Assembly: GCA_021014325.1 (NCBI GenBank) | Contig: CM037473.1 | Location: 21,380,822 to 21,444,821 of the forward strand | Direction of reading: 5' to 3' | DNA length: 64,000 nt | Origin: Plazaster borealis | Lineage: Eukaryota; Echinodermata; Asteroidea; Forcipulatida; Labidiasteridae | Shown here: positions 1-12,243 of the stretch, piece by piece | Layout of the letters: the number at the start of each line of letters is the position of its first letter | Numbering within the stretch: the first letter of the stretch is position 1 | The notes under the pieces: model-generated | What the model was told of the DNA's origin: nothing | What the model saw: the letters and a program-made list of their open reading frames with translations, nothing else | The model's database searches: none | Made by a program: the position numbers and the translations under genes

Positions 1-394
1 CAAAGGGCACCAGGGCAATGACCAGGGATATAGAGGCAATTGCCTCCACGAAGTACCAGGCCCGAGGCCTACAAAAGAACAATGAAAGTAACTATAGTAC
101 TCACTATGGTTTTAGGTGTATTTCAAAATTGTTTATTACATCACTGAGGAAGGTTTAGTATTTGGAATCTCATAAGAGGGGTAAAGCAAGAGCATTTTTC
201 TTTGTGAGGGTGTATGGGGCCAATTTACCGACTGACAGTTCCTTTCAGGGGGTGAGTATAAGCCATTTTGAGATATGGCGGACACATTACTTTAACACTG
301 TTTAGTTTGGGTAAATTTGTCTGTATACACCCAAATCCTACAGTGCACTCCTATAGTGTCCACCATATCTCAAAAAGGCTAATGGAAGCCAGCT

Positions 395-522
395 GGGCCC
401 AATTTCATAGAGCTGCTACAAATTGCATGTACAAATTGTGACTGGTATCCTGCTCATTTCTGCTTAGAGGACAATTGTTAAGTAATATTTTCTGCTTAAG
501 CAGCTCTATGAAATTGGGCCCA
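395..522. mobile_element. Small inverted-repeat element, GGGCCCAATTTCATAGAG family
   Basis: Both ends carry the inverted repeat GGGCCCAATTTCATAGAGC / GCTCTATGAAATTGGGCCC. Related copies with the same ends lie at 20789-20982, 22746-22983, 29331-29522 and 57615-57810. No coding capacity is visible. It is most simply a non-autonomous DNA transposon (MITE); this copy has an internal deletion compared with the ~195-bp copies. Confidence 0.75.
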
Positions 523-2146
523 CGTGGTTGCCAACTTGCTGACTAAATATTCTGCACTAGTTCGAGAAGGAGTAGTGCACCCAGCACAGTACCCCTTTGT
601 ATTCAATAATATGAGAGCGACAAACCTTTAATTGCTAATAAGTGTGCTTAAGGCCACATAAAAAAAAGAAATTGCTGATCGTCCCCGCCCGACCCTACGA
701 AACCCCCCGACCCCATTTTTTTTTTTTTTTTTTTTTTTAATCATAAAAAACGGTCTTTTCAATGATCTTTTCAGTCAAATTTGGCTCCCAGATTTTTCAG
801 CTGAATTTTTTTTCAAAATCCATAGGTTGGAAATAGATATTTGAAGAAAGATTGTGTTGGCAAAAACAAGAACAATTCTTCAAATATTTACTTAAGAAAA
901 TGTTTCACAGAAAATTTCATCTAGGAGTTTAATGGGTTTAACAAAACAATTAAAAACATCAAAATCACACAAACCTCTGTTTTATAGTGATTGTGATGAT
1001 TTCTTTATTCTTTGTTTGATATTTTGCCATGTCCTAATAAATAAAAAATAAAAATAAAAACCGCCCTCCCACCCCAACTTCCCACCAAAAAAGGACGATC
1101 AACAATTTTTTAATTTTATGTGGCCTAAAGGGAAAAGGGTTTTTTTTTTGGTTTTTTTTTTGGCAAAATGACTGCATTTTAGTCTGGATGCCCATGTTCT
1201 ACTTGATTTAGTGCCTATTTGCCAACTGAGGCTCAAAATGCAGACTGAGTATAAAAAATGAAAAAAATGAAAAAAATAGAAAATCTTAGAAAAATTCATT
1301 AACCATCCTTACCTGATAACATCCTTACCTGGTATATGTAATTAATTTTAACAAATTACAAAGATGTCATTAATTTTTAGTAACATTATATTATCAACTT
1401 TGTATAACTCCACTGAGTTTTTGTCAACATGTTGTAAATGTCTGAAATGTTCAAAATAAATTTTAAACTTGGTTCATGTATTGTTTTTATCTTTTTGCAA
1501 TATGAATGCAAAGTTACATTTGTCCAAACTGTTGCTTCTTTTTATTATTCAACGTTTCCGTCCTTCGAAGATTACAGCAACTCAGATTCTGTGGTAAAGA
1601 TTTAAAAAACTTGTTTTTGTTTGTTTTAAGAAAAAAAACACATGTGTTTAACAAACCCCGAAATAACAAAAAGTCACCCACCAAATAATGTATTAGATAA
1701 CTTTGAATTTTAGTTGTAAATAATTAATATTTATCATTGTTTTGTTTTATGTAGGTAATAATTTAACCATGAATTTGTTTGTGTTGTTCCACATAGTATT
1801 GCAGGGCTCAAAATTTACACTAGACAACAGGCCCGAGGCCAGTGATTTTACCGTCGGGCCAGTAAACTCATGACTGAACAAGTTTAGCAGTCTTGTGTTT
1901 TTGTTCAAAATGTTTACTTTCAGTCTGATAAATATCTACAGTTGTGTTTTGACAAGTAGTTATGTAAGTTTTATGTACATTTGTTTATCAATAGTTGGGG
2001 GTGGGGTGGGGGTTTCGGAATTATGTTTTTGCCAAAATAAATCAAACTGAGACATAGATTGTGTAAACATACATTTATGTGGGAGATCTTAAGAGCATTT
2101 CAATAATTTTGAAGAGTCTGAGATTCCTAAAAACCTTTATCTTTTT

Positions 2147-2520
2147 CAAAGGGAGGGTATACCTTTGGTAATTACTCTAAATATCAATAACCATAAAAAC
2201 TTACTTGGTAAAAAGCACTGGAGAGCTGTTAATATTATAAAACATTGTTAGAAATGACACCCTTTGAAGAATGTAGTTTTAGAGAGAGAGGTAAACTTTA
2301 ACCCCAATTTTTGAATCTGAGAAAGGCTTCAGGCATGAAGCCTTTCTTGGGCATCTGGAAGCACACAATTCTATGCAACAAGGGTGTTTTTACATTATTT
2401 TCTTGAACTTTGACGACCAAATGAGCCAAAATTTTCACAGGCTTGTTATTTTATGCATATGTTGGAATACACCAAGTGAGGATACTGGTCTTTGACAATT
2501 ACCAAAAGTATATCCTGCCT
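2147..2520. mobile_element. ~370-bp MITE, TTAAAGGCACTG family (diverged copy)
   Basis: Shows the internal landmarks of the most abundant repeat in the window: ACTTACTTGGTAA, TATAAAACATTGT, CACAGGCTTGTTATTTTATG and ACACCAAGTGAG, flanked by degenerate ends around ACCTTTGGTAATT and AATTACCAAAAGT. Better copies lie at 9598-9963 and 53514-53889. Confidence 0.75.
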
Positions 2521-3521
2521 TGTGGAACAACTGCCAACTAATAATAGTTTCTACTTGCTCAATAGTGGTTTATTTCTGAAGAATGTCATATCATAGAGAA
2601 AGGACGATGGCCATATTAAGCAATACAGTTTAATGTGTAGTGCACTGCATGTGATAAAAGTAACAAAAAGAAGTCAAACGTAATGTTTACTTTGTGTTGT
2701 GTTAATTTTGCGTCTTCCTACTTTGAAGAACTAAAGTAGCATCTACATGTACTTGCTCATTATGAAGGGTGGGGTCTGGGCCCCCAGTCAGTGGGGTTCA
2801 TACATTTCAATAAATTACCCTCTACCAATGGCTTTGAAACATTTAAAGTGAATTACAATGAAAGTCTAGATGATGATTGTATTGACCTCCTTCCGAAAAA
2901 CTACCCCTCCAAATAAATAAAAAATTAATATAAGTAATTAAAAATAAAAACAACAACAAAACTAACTTTTTCTGAGAGGCCCCCCCCCCCCCTAAAAAAT
3001 GCCAGATCCTGAATATGTATTATTTTTTTGTCCCTTTTGTAATTACATTATTAGTACTTTAAGCGATATTTGATCATTTATAATAGTGGTTTCTCAACTT
3101 GACTTGGTGGGTGAACCCATGGAGGAAGGAATCCTCCATGGTGAACCGTGTGGTGGGTTGTCAAGTCAGCAAGACCATGGGGGTAACAAATTGAGTGGCA
3201 GGTACACCTGTTGTTTTCTTCTGACCTCCGCACTCATACTTGGAGAGGCGCAATTGCATAATTTGCCGTGTCTTGCTGCTGCTTGCTGGGGGTCATTCCA
3301 AGTTTTGTAAAAATGTCATTATCATTCATTTAAAGCATAATCTTTCTCTTTAAAAGATCAACGGGAAACTGCATTATCTTGCATACACATTCATAAATCG
3401 TTCTTTACTTTGCAAATTTGTGCACTTCCGAATTCCCAAGACAAGTTTTGAGTTCGTTCACATCCTGCCTGCGAATGTTTTCACTGGTATGCGTGTTTTG
3501 AAGAACAGACTTATGTTAATT

Positions 3522-3650
3522 TATATAAACTATGACGTCATGAGTGAAGGGACCAGTGAGCGAGAGCAGGTAAATTTGCGTTCAGAATCTCAGAATTAGA
3601 CCGCAGACCTGCGTTTCACGCCCGGTTTTTTGCATCTTGTCAACCAGAAA
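3522..3650 (+). promoter_or_regulatory. Candidate promoter and 5' UTR of CDK2AP1
   Basis: A TATA-like stretch (TTATATAAAC, about 3521-3530) is followed by a full cAMP-response element TGACGTCA at 3533-3540, 110 bp before the ATG at 3651. The segment is not part of a recognised repeat. Promoter function is inferred from motif spacing only. Confidence 0.4.
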
Positions 3651-6600
3651 ATGGACGGCTCTTCGGCAAAGTTTGTACAGAAGGGTAAGAATAGGTTGAC
3701 CTTTCGTAATTTATGCTGCTGTCATTGTATTTTTTGTGTTATTTTTAGCTGTTTGTACAACCCAACTGTGACCGTTGAAATGCTACATGTGTGTGTGTGT
3801 GTGTGTGTGGTTGTCGTTTGCTGTGTAATTAATTGACTATAGTGTACAAATTCCAACCACACATTTTAATATGAATAATATTCCCATGATTCATTGCCGC
3901 CCTATTGTAAAGGTCGAAGGTCGTAGGTATGTTGAGACACGGCTAGTTCTTTGTCATCGCGGCTAGCCATTCCAAATCAATGCTGTCTAACTAGTGAGTG
4001 TATCTTCAATCTTGATCCCACAACTGGTTAAATTCCTGCCATTTTGGAACTGCATTGGGGAATTTTGACCACATCTCTGTTTGTTTTTGAATGGTCAGTT
4101 TGGTTGGCCTTTTTCTGGCCAGAGTTTGTGTGTGATTTATCAGGAAGGATTGCAAGATTTTTTCCCAGTTGGACCTTGGGGTTTGGGCTGAGCACTCGAG
4201 CTGAACAATGGGACTTAGTTGCTGCGTTCCGGGTTGTAATCACAAGAATGGTAGAGAGTTGTGCAGTTTATACAACTTCCCAAATGAGAATGATGGACCA
4301 GATTGGAAACAGTGGTATGAACTGTGGTGTGAGCGTATTGGAAAATCACAGAGGGAGGGTCAGGGTGGGGCAACTGCCTGGACCCCCACCACTTGGAGTC
4401 GGGTGTGTAGCTGCCATTTTAAAGAGGAAGAGCGATGGAAACCAAGAACACGTCAGCCAGGTACGAGTACGAACTAATTAACTTTTCCATTTATAAACAC
4501 CAAAATGTTATTCTAATAAGTAATATTTCTTTTATTTTTATTTTTGTAACCTCAACTGTCATTAAAAATTTACAAACAAATAACAACAATACACTGATTT
4601 GCTGTTCAACAAAATGAATGTTTTAATTAATATTAATATTATAACAACAAAATATTTTAAAATTCAATTCATAGTAATTGGCAAATTTCAAAGGATTACA
4701 ATTCTAGAAATACAGTATTATAATTTTAATGTTTTTTAAGCGTATAATATATCTTGCAATATGTATTTTTTAACTAAATATTTAAAACTTTTCTTCTATC
4801 TAGTAAAATCTTTATTTTAAAATCTTTAATCTTTTGGGAAATTTGGAAAAAGTTATAAAAAAATACACTAAAAAGGTAAATTATTTTAGTGTTTTAATTG
4901 TATTTGTTCGTATTACAGGATTAAAATTCCGAGCTCCTGTCTACTTCCCCTTTATGAGTGGTGCTTCTGGAAGTCGCACAAAGTCAGAACCAATGAATAA
5001 AACACCGGTATGATCAGTAGTCTTGTATTTTATTAAATGAAGATTTCTTCTTAGATTTTTCATTTGAATGATTGATATTTTGTATACATTTTAACTGTTA
5101 CCATTATAATTGTAGAGTTTGTAAAACAATTCAAAAATAATTCAGATTTCTATTAATATTTTGTGTGTCAATTGTTGCATTTTATTTTACATTACTTTAG
5201 CTGTTAATATAGAGTTTATAAGTTTGTCGCTATATTTTTGTTTGTGTATTTTTTGTTTTTTGTTTTTGTTTATTTTGCCTACACCTAAAGATACAAAATT
5301 ATACAGCATTCATTGTTTGTGATTTTGAACTGTTAAGTTTACCTTAGCGTAGACTCAGTGTATGTGTTGATGGTACAATGTACATGTGCGTCTATCTTTT
5401 TTTTTCCAAGAATGTCCGTCAATTAAGTTTAAAAGCATAGACCAAAACTGGATTGGTTCCCCCTTTTTTTTCCATTAGAGCATAATACCTTTAATGTTTG
5501 CACTGTTTAAAAACAACAGGAAAAAAAATATTTTTGATTCTTTCATAATTTCCGATTATTTTTTTGTTCAGTTGTTGGCAGGCCTAAGGGTTGATACAGG
5601 TATGAAGAGCAGTCTACTGGCTGGACTCAATGTGAAAATTCTCAATCCTGACAAGGTCAGCTATAAATTTATCATTGTTCTCAACAATAGTTAGGGTCCA
5701 TCCAAAGTTGTCAAGTTTTTCCCAGTCATACAAAGAGTATGATTAGGCAAGGGCGGGGAACAGTTCAGAGTCACAAATTTTGAACCAAACATGTACTGAA
5801 TAATCTAGTACTAGCAGACATTCAGGTTGATTATGCAGGTGAAAATGAAAAATTAATCACAAAGTCTTGACATTCTTTCCAAAGCAGTTTATAGACCCCT
5901 TGCACAACGCGGAACGCACCTCCGAACAATGCCATTTCCGCCTTCTTGGGAGTCAATTCCTTTGTGCACATTTTGACTCCCAAATTTACTCCAAAAATGG
6001 CGGACAGGATGGGTGGGTGCCTGTGCGGTGCGCGTTGTGCAAGGGTCTATATGTTGTAAAATAATCTGAGAATTTCATTTATAACTAAATGCTGCATAAG
6101 ACTCAGAAAGTTCTTCATACCTAGTAAATTAGTGAATGAATATTTTAGGTACTCTAAAGCTAATAAATTGTGAAGAAAGAACACTATACATTGGGATGCA
6201 TTCAACTTTGATAGTATGAAAGTTAATTAATTCTCCTCACCCTTGCAATCTTGCTTTATTTTCAACGATAATTTGTTGTATTTTTTCAACAGACATCGGA
6301 AAGTCTTAAAAGTGATAATCAAGAAACTGTTTCTGCTGCCAGTAACGGCCAGAAATTTGAAGACAACTCAACAGAGGAAAGAAGAAAAGATGATGCCAAG
6401 CGCGAGAGTCAAGGCACCAGTGAATCAAGTGCAAAGAAGAGCAAAACTGAAGATGATGATGATGTTGAAATGATTGAGGATGAAGATGATAATGGCAGTG
6501 ATGGGATTAAAAAAGCATTTGGTGCCAAGACGACGAGAAAATCTCAAGAAGATGACGTTCAGATGATTGACGTTGATGAAAAGTCCAAAGCCCCAGAGAA

Positions 6601-9600
6601 GAGTTTTGCAGAGGCACAGCGATCCCTCTTGATGAAGGCAATGTCAAAGTGTCAGTGACTGTTTCATGAAGATATTTTCTTGAGAAATAAACATCTAGCT
6701 GCCTTGGGACCCCTTTGTATTATTTTTGGGGGTAGTTTTTTCCCCAACAGATGGTTGTAGGGTTGAGGTCTTCATATTTTCAAGAAATTTATGAGATAGC
6801 TTTTTAGCTGTGAAGATATGAGATACTGGACAACTGTTTGATGAATGACTTGTACAATGGATCTTTGTACCGCTTTGTTGGTCTATCATTTTTGTCTACA
6901 CTGTCAATTATTCATACATGTATGCAAACTGAGGTTTTGCAGGCCAATGTTTTTGGTCAAACAGAGTTGGTTGGAATTTGCACACTCAGGCGTGTAAAGT
7001 ATTTTTTTCTCTAGTAAAGGGCACCTTTTTGAGGGAAATTTTAATTTATGTGTGAACATTTCAAGGGGCACGGAGGCAATGGACAGGGGCTTGGAGGCAA
7101 TTGTGAGTGTGAAGTTGGTGACGTTAATCAGTTAATTATTGTCTGTATGTTTGTGTGTGAAATTATTGGCAGATATTGGATGATTTGCCCTGTCATGTCA
7201 TCGTGTTAAGTCATTTTTGTTTGTCACTCCAAGCTCTGTCCTTGTCAAGTGTCCACACCAGCTTGTTTCACCCAAGTGTGATCCACCCAAGTTCAATCTT
7301 GTTTCTGAATGTTCAAATTGTAGCCTATAGAATAACAGGCTTCAATCTTAGCTGCAGCCAGTTTGGCCATTTGCTGTGGTGCTCTGCGAGTCAGTGCTTA
7401 GGTGGCTGCCATGCCCCTTCAAAAATTGCACACCTCACAGCCAACTTGGCCAGCATGCCCTTTTGAAGAATGAATCACCTCTTTGATAATCTTAATCAAA
7501 TACAGGCATGATAATCTTCCTAATTTGATTTCAAATTCTTTTGCCATCAGAAGAATCTGAAAAATTGTTATTTAAACAGCCTTAAAAGTCTATTAAAGGT
7601 ATCGTACACGCTTGGTAATGACTCAAAATAAATATTAGCATAAAAACTTACTTGGTAACAAGCAACGGAGAGCTGTTGATAGTATAAAACATTGTAGGAA
7701 ACGACTCCCTCTGAAGTAACGTAGTTTTTGAGAAAGAGGTAATTTCTCACTAAAATAATAAAAACTTCTTGCAAGAAGTTTTTATTTCTATCTGAAAGCA
7801 CACAAATTTGTTCAACAAGGGTGTTTTTTCTTTCATCATTTTCTTGCAGCTTCAATGACCAATTGAGCCCAAATTTTCACAGGCTTGTTATTTTATGCAT
7901 ATATGTTGGGATACACCAAGTGAGAACACTGGTCTTTGACAATTTCCAAACGTGTTCAGTGCCTTTAAAGCCTTTCCCATCAGCCTGTTTACCATATGTA
8001 CATGTAGGCAAGCCCTTGTACTCAATAAAATTGTCCTACTTTTTTTCCAAGGGCCAAATATCATGCCTGCAAATATTTGTATTGTTTTTGGCTGTGGTGC
8101 CCCTTGGTTGGCCTGCGTGCCCCTGGAATTTTGACGAAGCATTATCTAATGCTAATTTGTCATTTCTTTGTACAGCTAACTCTCCAGCCATGCAGATGGT
8201 CCATAGCTCTTCAGCAAGCAACAGTCCAGTTCCTATGAACATGACCACTCAGTCCATGGGAAACAGTGCCAGTGCCTACAGCTCCCTGGTCCAGATGAAC
8301 GCCAAGTCGCAGATCCCAGGTAACAGGGGTAATGCACTCTTCCAACTTCTTTTACTAATAAACCAGATCACAGTTGCTGTTTTCTGTAGCATGTTTGAAT
8401 TGTTCAAATAACAATCTCAAAAAGAAAAGGGTAGGGTTTTATTTATACCCAATTGTAGTTCATCAGAATCATCTTACAGAAAACAGCAACTGTTTTCTCT
8501 AATTGCTTATCCTTTAATTAATTCGCGGTAATCATACTTTAGAAATATGCATGTGAGTGACATGCTATGAGCAGTTTAAAGTCACCTGGAAATAGTTTTT
8601 GTTTTTTTCTTACATAAGAGTATATGTTTATTAACAATAAAACAATTTTTTGAGTAATTGTTTGTCACGATTTATATGTTAAAAAAATTGATAAAGTTGT
8701 TTGGGGGTGACTCCGCCCATCCCTTTTTGTGACGTCAATTGAGGCAGACTTCGCCGCGATTGAACATGTGCCAGGTGCCTTTAACTCGATAATGTTGTAA
8801 AATGAAAAGGAAAACTGCAATGATATTAGTTCCACAGTTGCTCATGTTACATTGGCCACAAGAATAAAATAAATTGGCATTCTTAATGATTTCATTGACT
8901 TGATAAGTTTTTATTACAATTAGCAAATCTCACCAGAGGAAGTCACAAAACTCATTCAGAACAAAACAGATTTCTATTTCCTCTTGTAAACTAAGAACAG
9001 AGACTACTAAAACTTTTGTCTAAACGACATTGTAGGCCCAGGTGTAAACTCTGTTTTCTGAATTATTTTTTGCAGTTTTGTCATTAACCAACCGGACAGT
9101 AGCCCCACAGAGCAAGTATGCAGAACTACTGGCTGTTATTGAAGACATGGGACGAGATATTAGACCAACGTACTCTGGGAGCAGAACAGCCACAGAACGT
9201 CTTAAAAGAGGTAAAGAACTATCATGTGGATGGAATGGACATGTGTCAAAAACACACAGTCGGTCAATAAAGACACGTTTAGGGTTTGCCCATAACTTTT
9301 TAGTGACAAACCAGTGGGACCAGTAAACATGTCATTTCGCTAGTCTGCCAGCTTTGATACTGGTCATTATCTTACGGTTTTTTAAGCATTGTTATTTGTA
9401 TGGGACTTGAATTTGTAATCAAGTACGAACAATCTGTGCATGCATTGAATTACATGCAGCAGTGGGAAGCAATGAAATAGCCAGCTGTACCACTCGGAAC
9501 AGAATTTTGACCAATCATTAGCTGTTTTAACTAGCATTTGGCCAACAGACCAGACTGTAACAACTGATTAAAAAGTTTGGAGTGATTTTCATAATGTTTA

Positions 9601-10853
9601 AAGGCACTGTACACGTTTGGTAATTACTCAAAATATATATAAGCATAAAAACTTACTTGGTAACGAGCAACGGAGAATTGTTGATAGTATAAAACATTGT
9701 GAGAAACGACTCCCTCTAAAATAACGTAGTTTTTGAGAAAGATGTAATTTCTCACTAAAATATTAAAAGACTTCAGGCCAGAAGCCTTTTTTAGGCGTCT
9801 GAAAGCACACAAATTTGCACAATAAGGGTGTTTTTTCTTTCATCATTTTCTTGCAACTTCAATGACCAATTGAGCCCAATTTTTCACAGGCTTGTTACTA
9901 TATGCATATGTTGGGATACACCAAGTGAGAATACAATTACCAAACGTGTCCAGTGCCTTTAAAGACCAGCTTGAACGAAAACGGTTATCTTTGCTGAAAT
10001 TCATTTAAAATGTTTTAAATCAATAAGGAAATTGAGTTCACTTAAGATTAAACATTTAATTGTAAAGAAAACGATCATTTGAATACCCTTCTACGGTGCT
10101 TTTTAGAAAGATACGCGAAAAGCACAGTTCTGTCATCATTCATGTTACGTCATTTGTGGGAGTTCCGTTTTGTATTGCCGCTTTGTTGCAACATGGAGGT
10201 ATAACAAAGCAACCTCCCACAAATGAGGTCAAAGTATTGTCATTTTGATGCACGCCGTCAACAACAGAAGTGTAGCTAGTTTTTTTTAAACCTTGCGGTT
10301 GATGGGGCCTAATTTTGTAATCGATAATTACAAAAAATTCATAAGTGTAACAATTTCAAAATAACAATTAAATGATAAACAAACACATTATAAACACGTT
10401 TAAAAAGTATTCCAACATTGGTAAGGCTGAAAATACAAATGTTCACAGAATGGCACATAACTTACATGGTATAAAGATGGTCATGGTGGAAAACTTCCCT
10501 TGAAATAGTTTTGCTTGAAATGCTATAGTTAAACAATTAGTCTTTATCACTGGTGATAAAATCCGATGTTTGAAAACAGTAAAAATATATAATGGGGTTT
10601 TTCACTGTTTTCTCATGACTCCGAAGACCGATTTAGCTTAAACTTTCACAGGTTTGTTATTTCATATATGCTGGGTCACATCAAGTGTGGATACTGGTCT
10701 ATGACAATTACCAATGTTATACATTTGCTTTAAAAGATTTTTGCTCAAGTAACTGTTTAAAACACTGATTGTTTTCTCTCTCTAGGTATTGTCCACGCAC
10801 GAGCACTGGTTAGGGAATGCCTTGCTGAGACAGAGCGCAGTGCAAGATCATGA
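3651..10853 (+). CDS. CDK2AP1: CDK2-associated protein 1 (DOC-1 family)
   Basis: Coding exons: 3651-3684 (tentative first exon), 8176-8319, 9076-9210 and 10786-10853, stop TGA at 10851. Every intron is phase 1 with GT-AG ends, giving about 126 residues against 115 in human. The C-terminal half is diagnostic: [20 protein letters not shown], then [12 protein letters not shown], then [19 protein letters not shown], which forms the conserved helical dimer domain. The middle exon encodes a Ser/Met/Asn-rich linker, as in vertebrates. The family binds and restrains CDK2 and is a subunit of the NuRD chromatin complex, so the product should be nuclear. The first exon ([11 protein letters not shown] plus a split codon) fits in phase but lies 4.5 kb away, upstream of a complete THAP gene on the same strand; an alternative start at an internal Met of exon 2 (8191) is possible. 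The C-terminal exons are near certain. Confidence 0.93.
3789..3809. repeat. (GT)n microsatellite
   Basis: About ten GT dinucleotides, in the region between CDK2AP1 exon 1 and the THAP gene. Confidence 0.95.
4208..6658 (+). CDS. THAP-domain zinc-finger protein
   Basis: Four coding exons join in frame: 4208-4460, 4919-5007, 5572-5655 and 6293-6658 (stop TGA), about 263 residues. Exon 1 is a THAP zinc finger: [15 protein letters not shown] with Cys6/Cys10, Trp33, the W-x-P block near TAWTPTTWS, and C67-x2-H70 (SRVCSCHF), i.e. the C2CH pattern. Exon 2 supplies the hydrophobic end of the domain ([11 protein letters not shown]). The remainder is Ser/Lys-rich and then strongly acidic ([13 protein letters not shown], about residues 200-212), ending [16 protein letters not shown]. 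An in-frame TGA at 4202-4204 sits directly before the ATG and fixes the start. THAP proteins bind DNA in the nucleus, and many derive from P-element transposases. No transposase domain remains here, and I cannot assign it to a numbered THAP orthologue. The gene lies between the first and second coding exons of CDK2AP1 as modelled here. Confidence 0.88.
5890..6051. mobile_element. MITE, TATAGACCC family
   Basis: Ends are inverted copies, TATAGACCCCTTGCACAACG at the left and CGTTGTGCAAGGGTCTATA at the right. Internally, a pair of GACTCCCAA / TTGGGAGTC-like blocks forms a second hairpin. Related elements lie at 22997-23154 and 44621-44912. It sits in the last intron of the THAP gene. Confidence 0.8.
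6686..6691 (+). promoter_or_regulatory. Polyadenylation signal of the THAP gene
   Basis: AATAAA lies 28 bp after the stop codon of the THAP reading frame, which supports a self-contained gene inside the CDK2AP1 span with a very short 3' UTR. Confidence 0.65.
7592..7970. mobile_element. ~370-bp MITE, TTAAAGGCACTG family
   Basis: Left end TTAAAGGTATCGTACACG and right end CGTGTTCAGTGCCTTTAA are imperfect inverted repeats. The centre contains the hairpin AAACTTCTTGCAAGAAGTTT. It lies in CDK2AP1 intron 1, about 200 bp before exon 2. Confidence 0.85.
8575..8788. mobile_element. MITE-like repeat, TTAAAGTCACCTGG ends
   Basis: TTAAAGTCACCTGG at the left matches the reverse complement of CCAGGTGCCTTTAA at the right. 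The element carries a full CRE octamer (TGACGTCA, 8730-8737) near its right end. It lies in CDK2AP1 intron 2. Confidence 0.55.
9598..9963. mobile_element. ~370-bp MITE, TTAAAGGCACTG family
   Basis: One of the best-preserved copies: TTAAAGGCACTGTACACG on the left, CGTGTCCAGTGCCTTTAA on the right, and TTTGGTAATTACTCA / CACCAAGTGAG landmarks inside. It lies in CDK2AP1 intron 3. Confidence 0.9.
10410..10735. mobile_element. Diverged relative of the TTAAAGGCACTG MITE
   Basis: Retains ACTTTCACAGGTTTGTTATTTC, CAAGTGTGGATACTGGTC and GACAATTACCAA; the left end is worn. It ends about 50 bp before the final CDK2AP1 exon, close to the branch-point region. Confidence 0.6.
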
Positions 10854-12200
10854 TGTACATCTCTAACATGTCAACTGTAATATACACCCCTTCCTGGAAA
10901 TGTTTTTAAGAACAGTTGTGGTCACAGTATTTTTTTACGACCGTTATGAGTAAAAATTACTCTTTGTTGAGGAACTCTGTCTTTATAGTTTCTTTGGATG
11001 AAAATGTATAGTTCTGTGAAAGCTGGCCGGATAAACTTGTGTGTCCGTGTGATGTTACTGCACTGTGAGAGAGTTAAAGATTGTGATCTCATGGCGGGAT
11101 CAAACAAGACTGGAAAACTACAATGGCAATATGCCCATTTTGGGGAGACACTATTAATTATCACTTGAAGTGCCAGTTGAATACTGAAAAACAGCTAGTC
11201 TTTGTACCCAATGGGAAAGATACGTACTTTATGTTGTCCACAAGCGCATATGTGAAAACAAGTCTATCCAAATTTGAATTTGCACGATAAACTGACATTT
11301 TTAATGAACATGTTTTCAATACAAATTTTCATTTGAAGCATAGTTCAGGAAAATTGAACAGTCAGCATTGAGGATTCAAGTTTGCTGGAAGATAAAGTGT
11401 TATTTCAACCTCACTTTATCATGGTTTTACAAGAACCTATAAAAAGGTCATGCATTTGCAGCATTGGTGTCTGTTAAAGGAACTTAACATAAAAGTTCCT
11501 GGGATGCAATAACTCTAACTATTTCAAACTCTTTGTAACAATTGCCAGCGAGTTGACCAACCATTTGAAATCATTCAACTTCACAGGTAGTGAAGGGTGG
11601 CATAATTGTACACAGAAGTCTGTGTAGTATGAACATACATGTAGATCTTTGCATTCCCAACATAATATCAGATACTGCTGGCTTGTATTGTACATCTACA
11701 GTTCAAAACCATGTGGAAGATGTTAAATGGTCAAACAGTATGAGGGTTAAACATGTTTGTACAGTAAATTTTATAAAACTGTAAACCCATAGCTAGGATT
11801 GTATGTTAGATATCTCTTACAACCTATCAGATTAATCAGCCCAAGTGTTGGAATGTATAGAATGGGTAAACATATCATCTATACAAAGATTACTTGATTC
11901 AAAACTGTGAAAAAAGGAGTTAATGTTAGTGAAACACCACCGTATGTAAATTCAATTTCCTTCTGTAAATGTTGATAAACATGTTTAGCTCTTAAGTTAA
12001 CAGTTAAAGATGCCCAACAATCTTCCCGATTCTAAATCCAGAGTCATTGGACTTGCATACTCAACTTATAAAAACATGAATAAATTCCATAAATGAATCA
12101 CACAGCAAAGATCTTGTTCTGCATAATTTTATGTCTGCGATAATTGTAATAAGTTAACTTTTTTTATGTGAGACAGTCAATAAAGAAATTGAAAGATAAC
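10854..12200 (+). other. CDK2AP1: Probable long 3' UTR of CDK2AP1
   Basis: About 1.3 kb with no recognised repeat follows the CDK2AP1 stop. It ends near the polyadenylation signal AATAAA at 12179-12184, the first AATAAA that is well placed before the tandem array at 12244. The UTR assignment is inferred from the signal and from the absence of other genes. Confidence 0.55.
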
Positions 12201-12243
12201 ACACATGACTTATTTTCATTCATTTTATTGTCTGTTCTATTAT

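Larger units (their letters stand above)
1..3500. other. Gene-free left flank
   Basis: No coding exon is supported here; the short open frames are AT-rich chance frames. The stretch holds a poly-T run (about 717-738), a C11 run near 2982, fragments of small repeat families (for example 1-70, which contains GGCAATTGCCTCC, a motif recurring near 20625, 55065 and 60091) and two inverted-repeat elements listed separately. A segment at 1806-1890 (gggctcaaaattt... gggccagtaaactc) recurs twice at 27787-28036 in an MPHOSPH9 intron, so it is another dispersed repeat. Confidence 0.6.

Noticed and set aside
7821..8411. 196-residue plus-strand open frame as a single long exon
   Set aside because: Only 8176-8319 is the CDK2AP1 exon; the frame upstream is MITE and intron sequence that happens to stay open.
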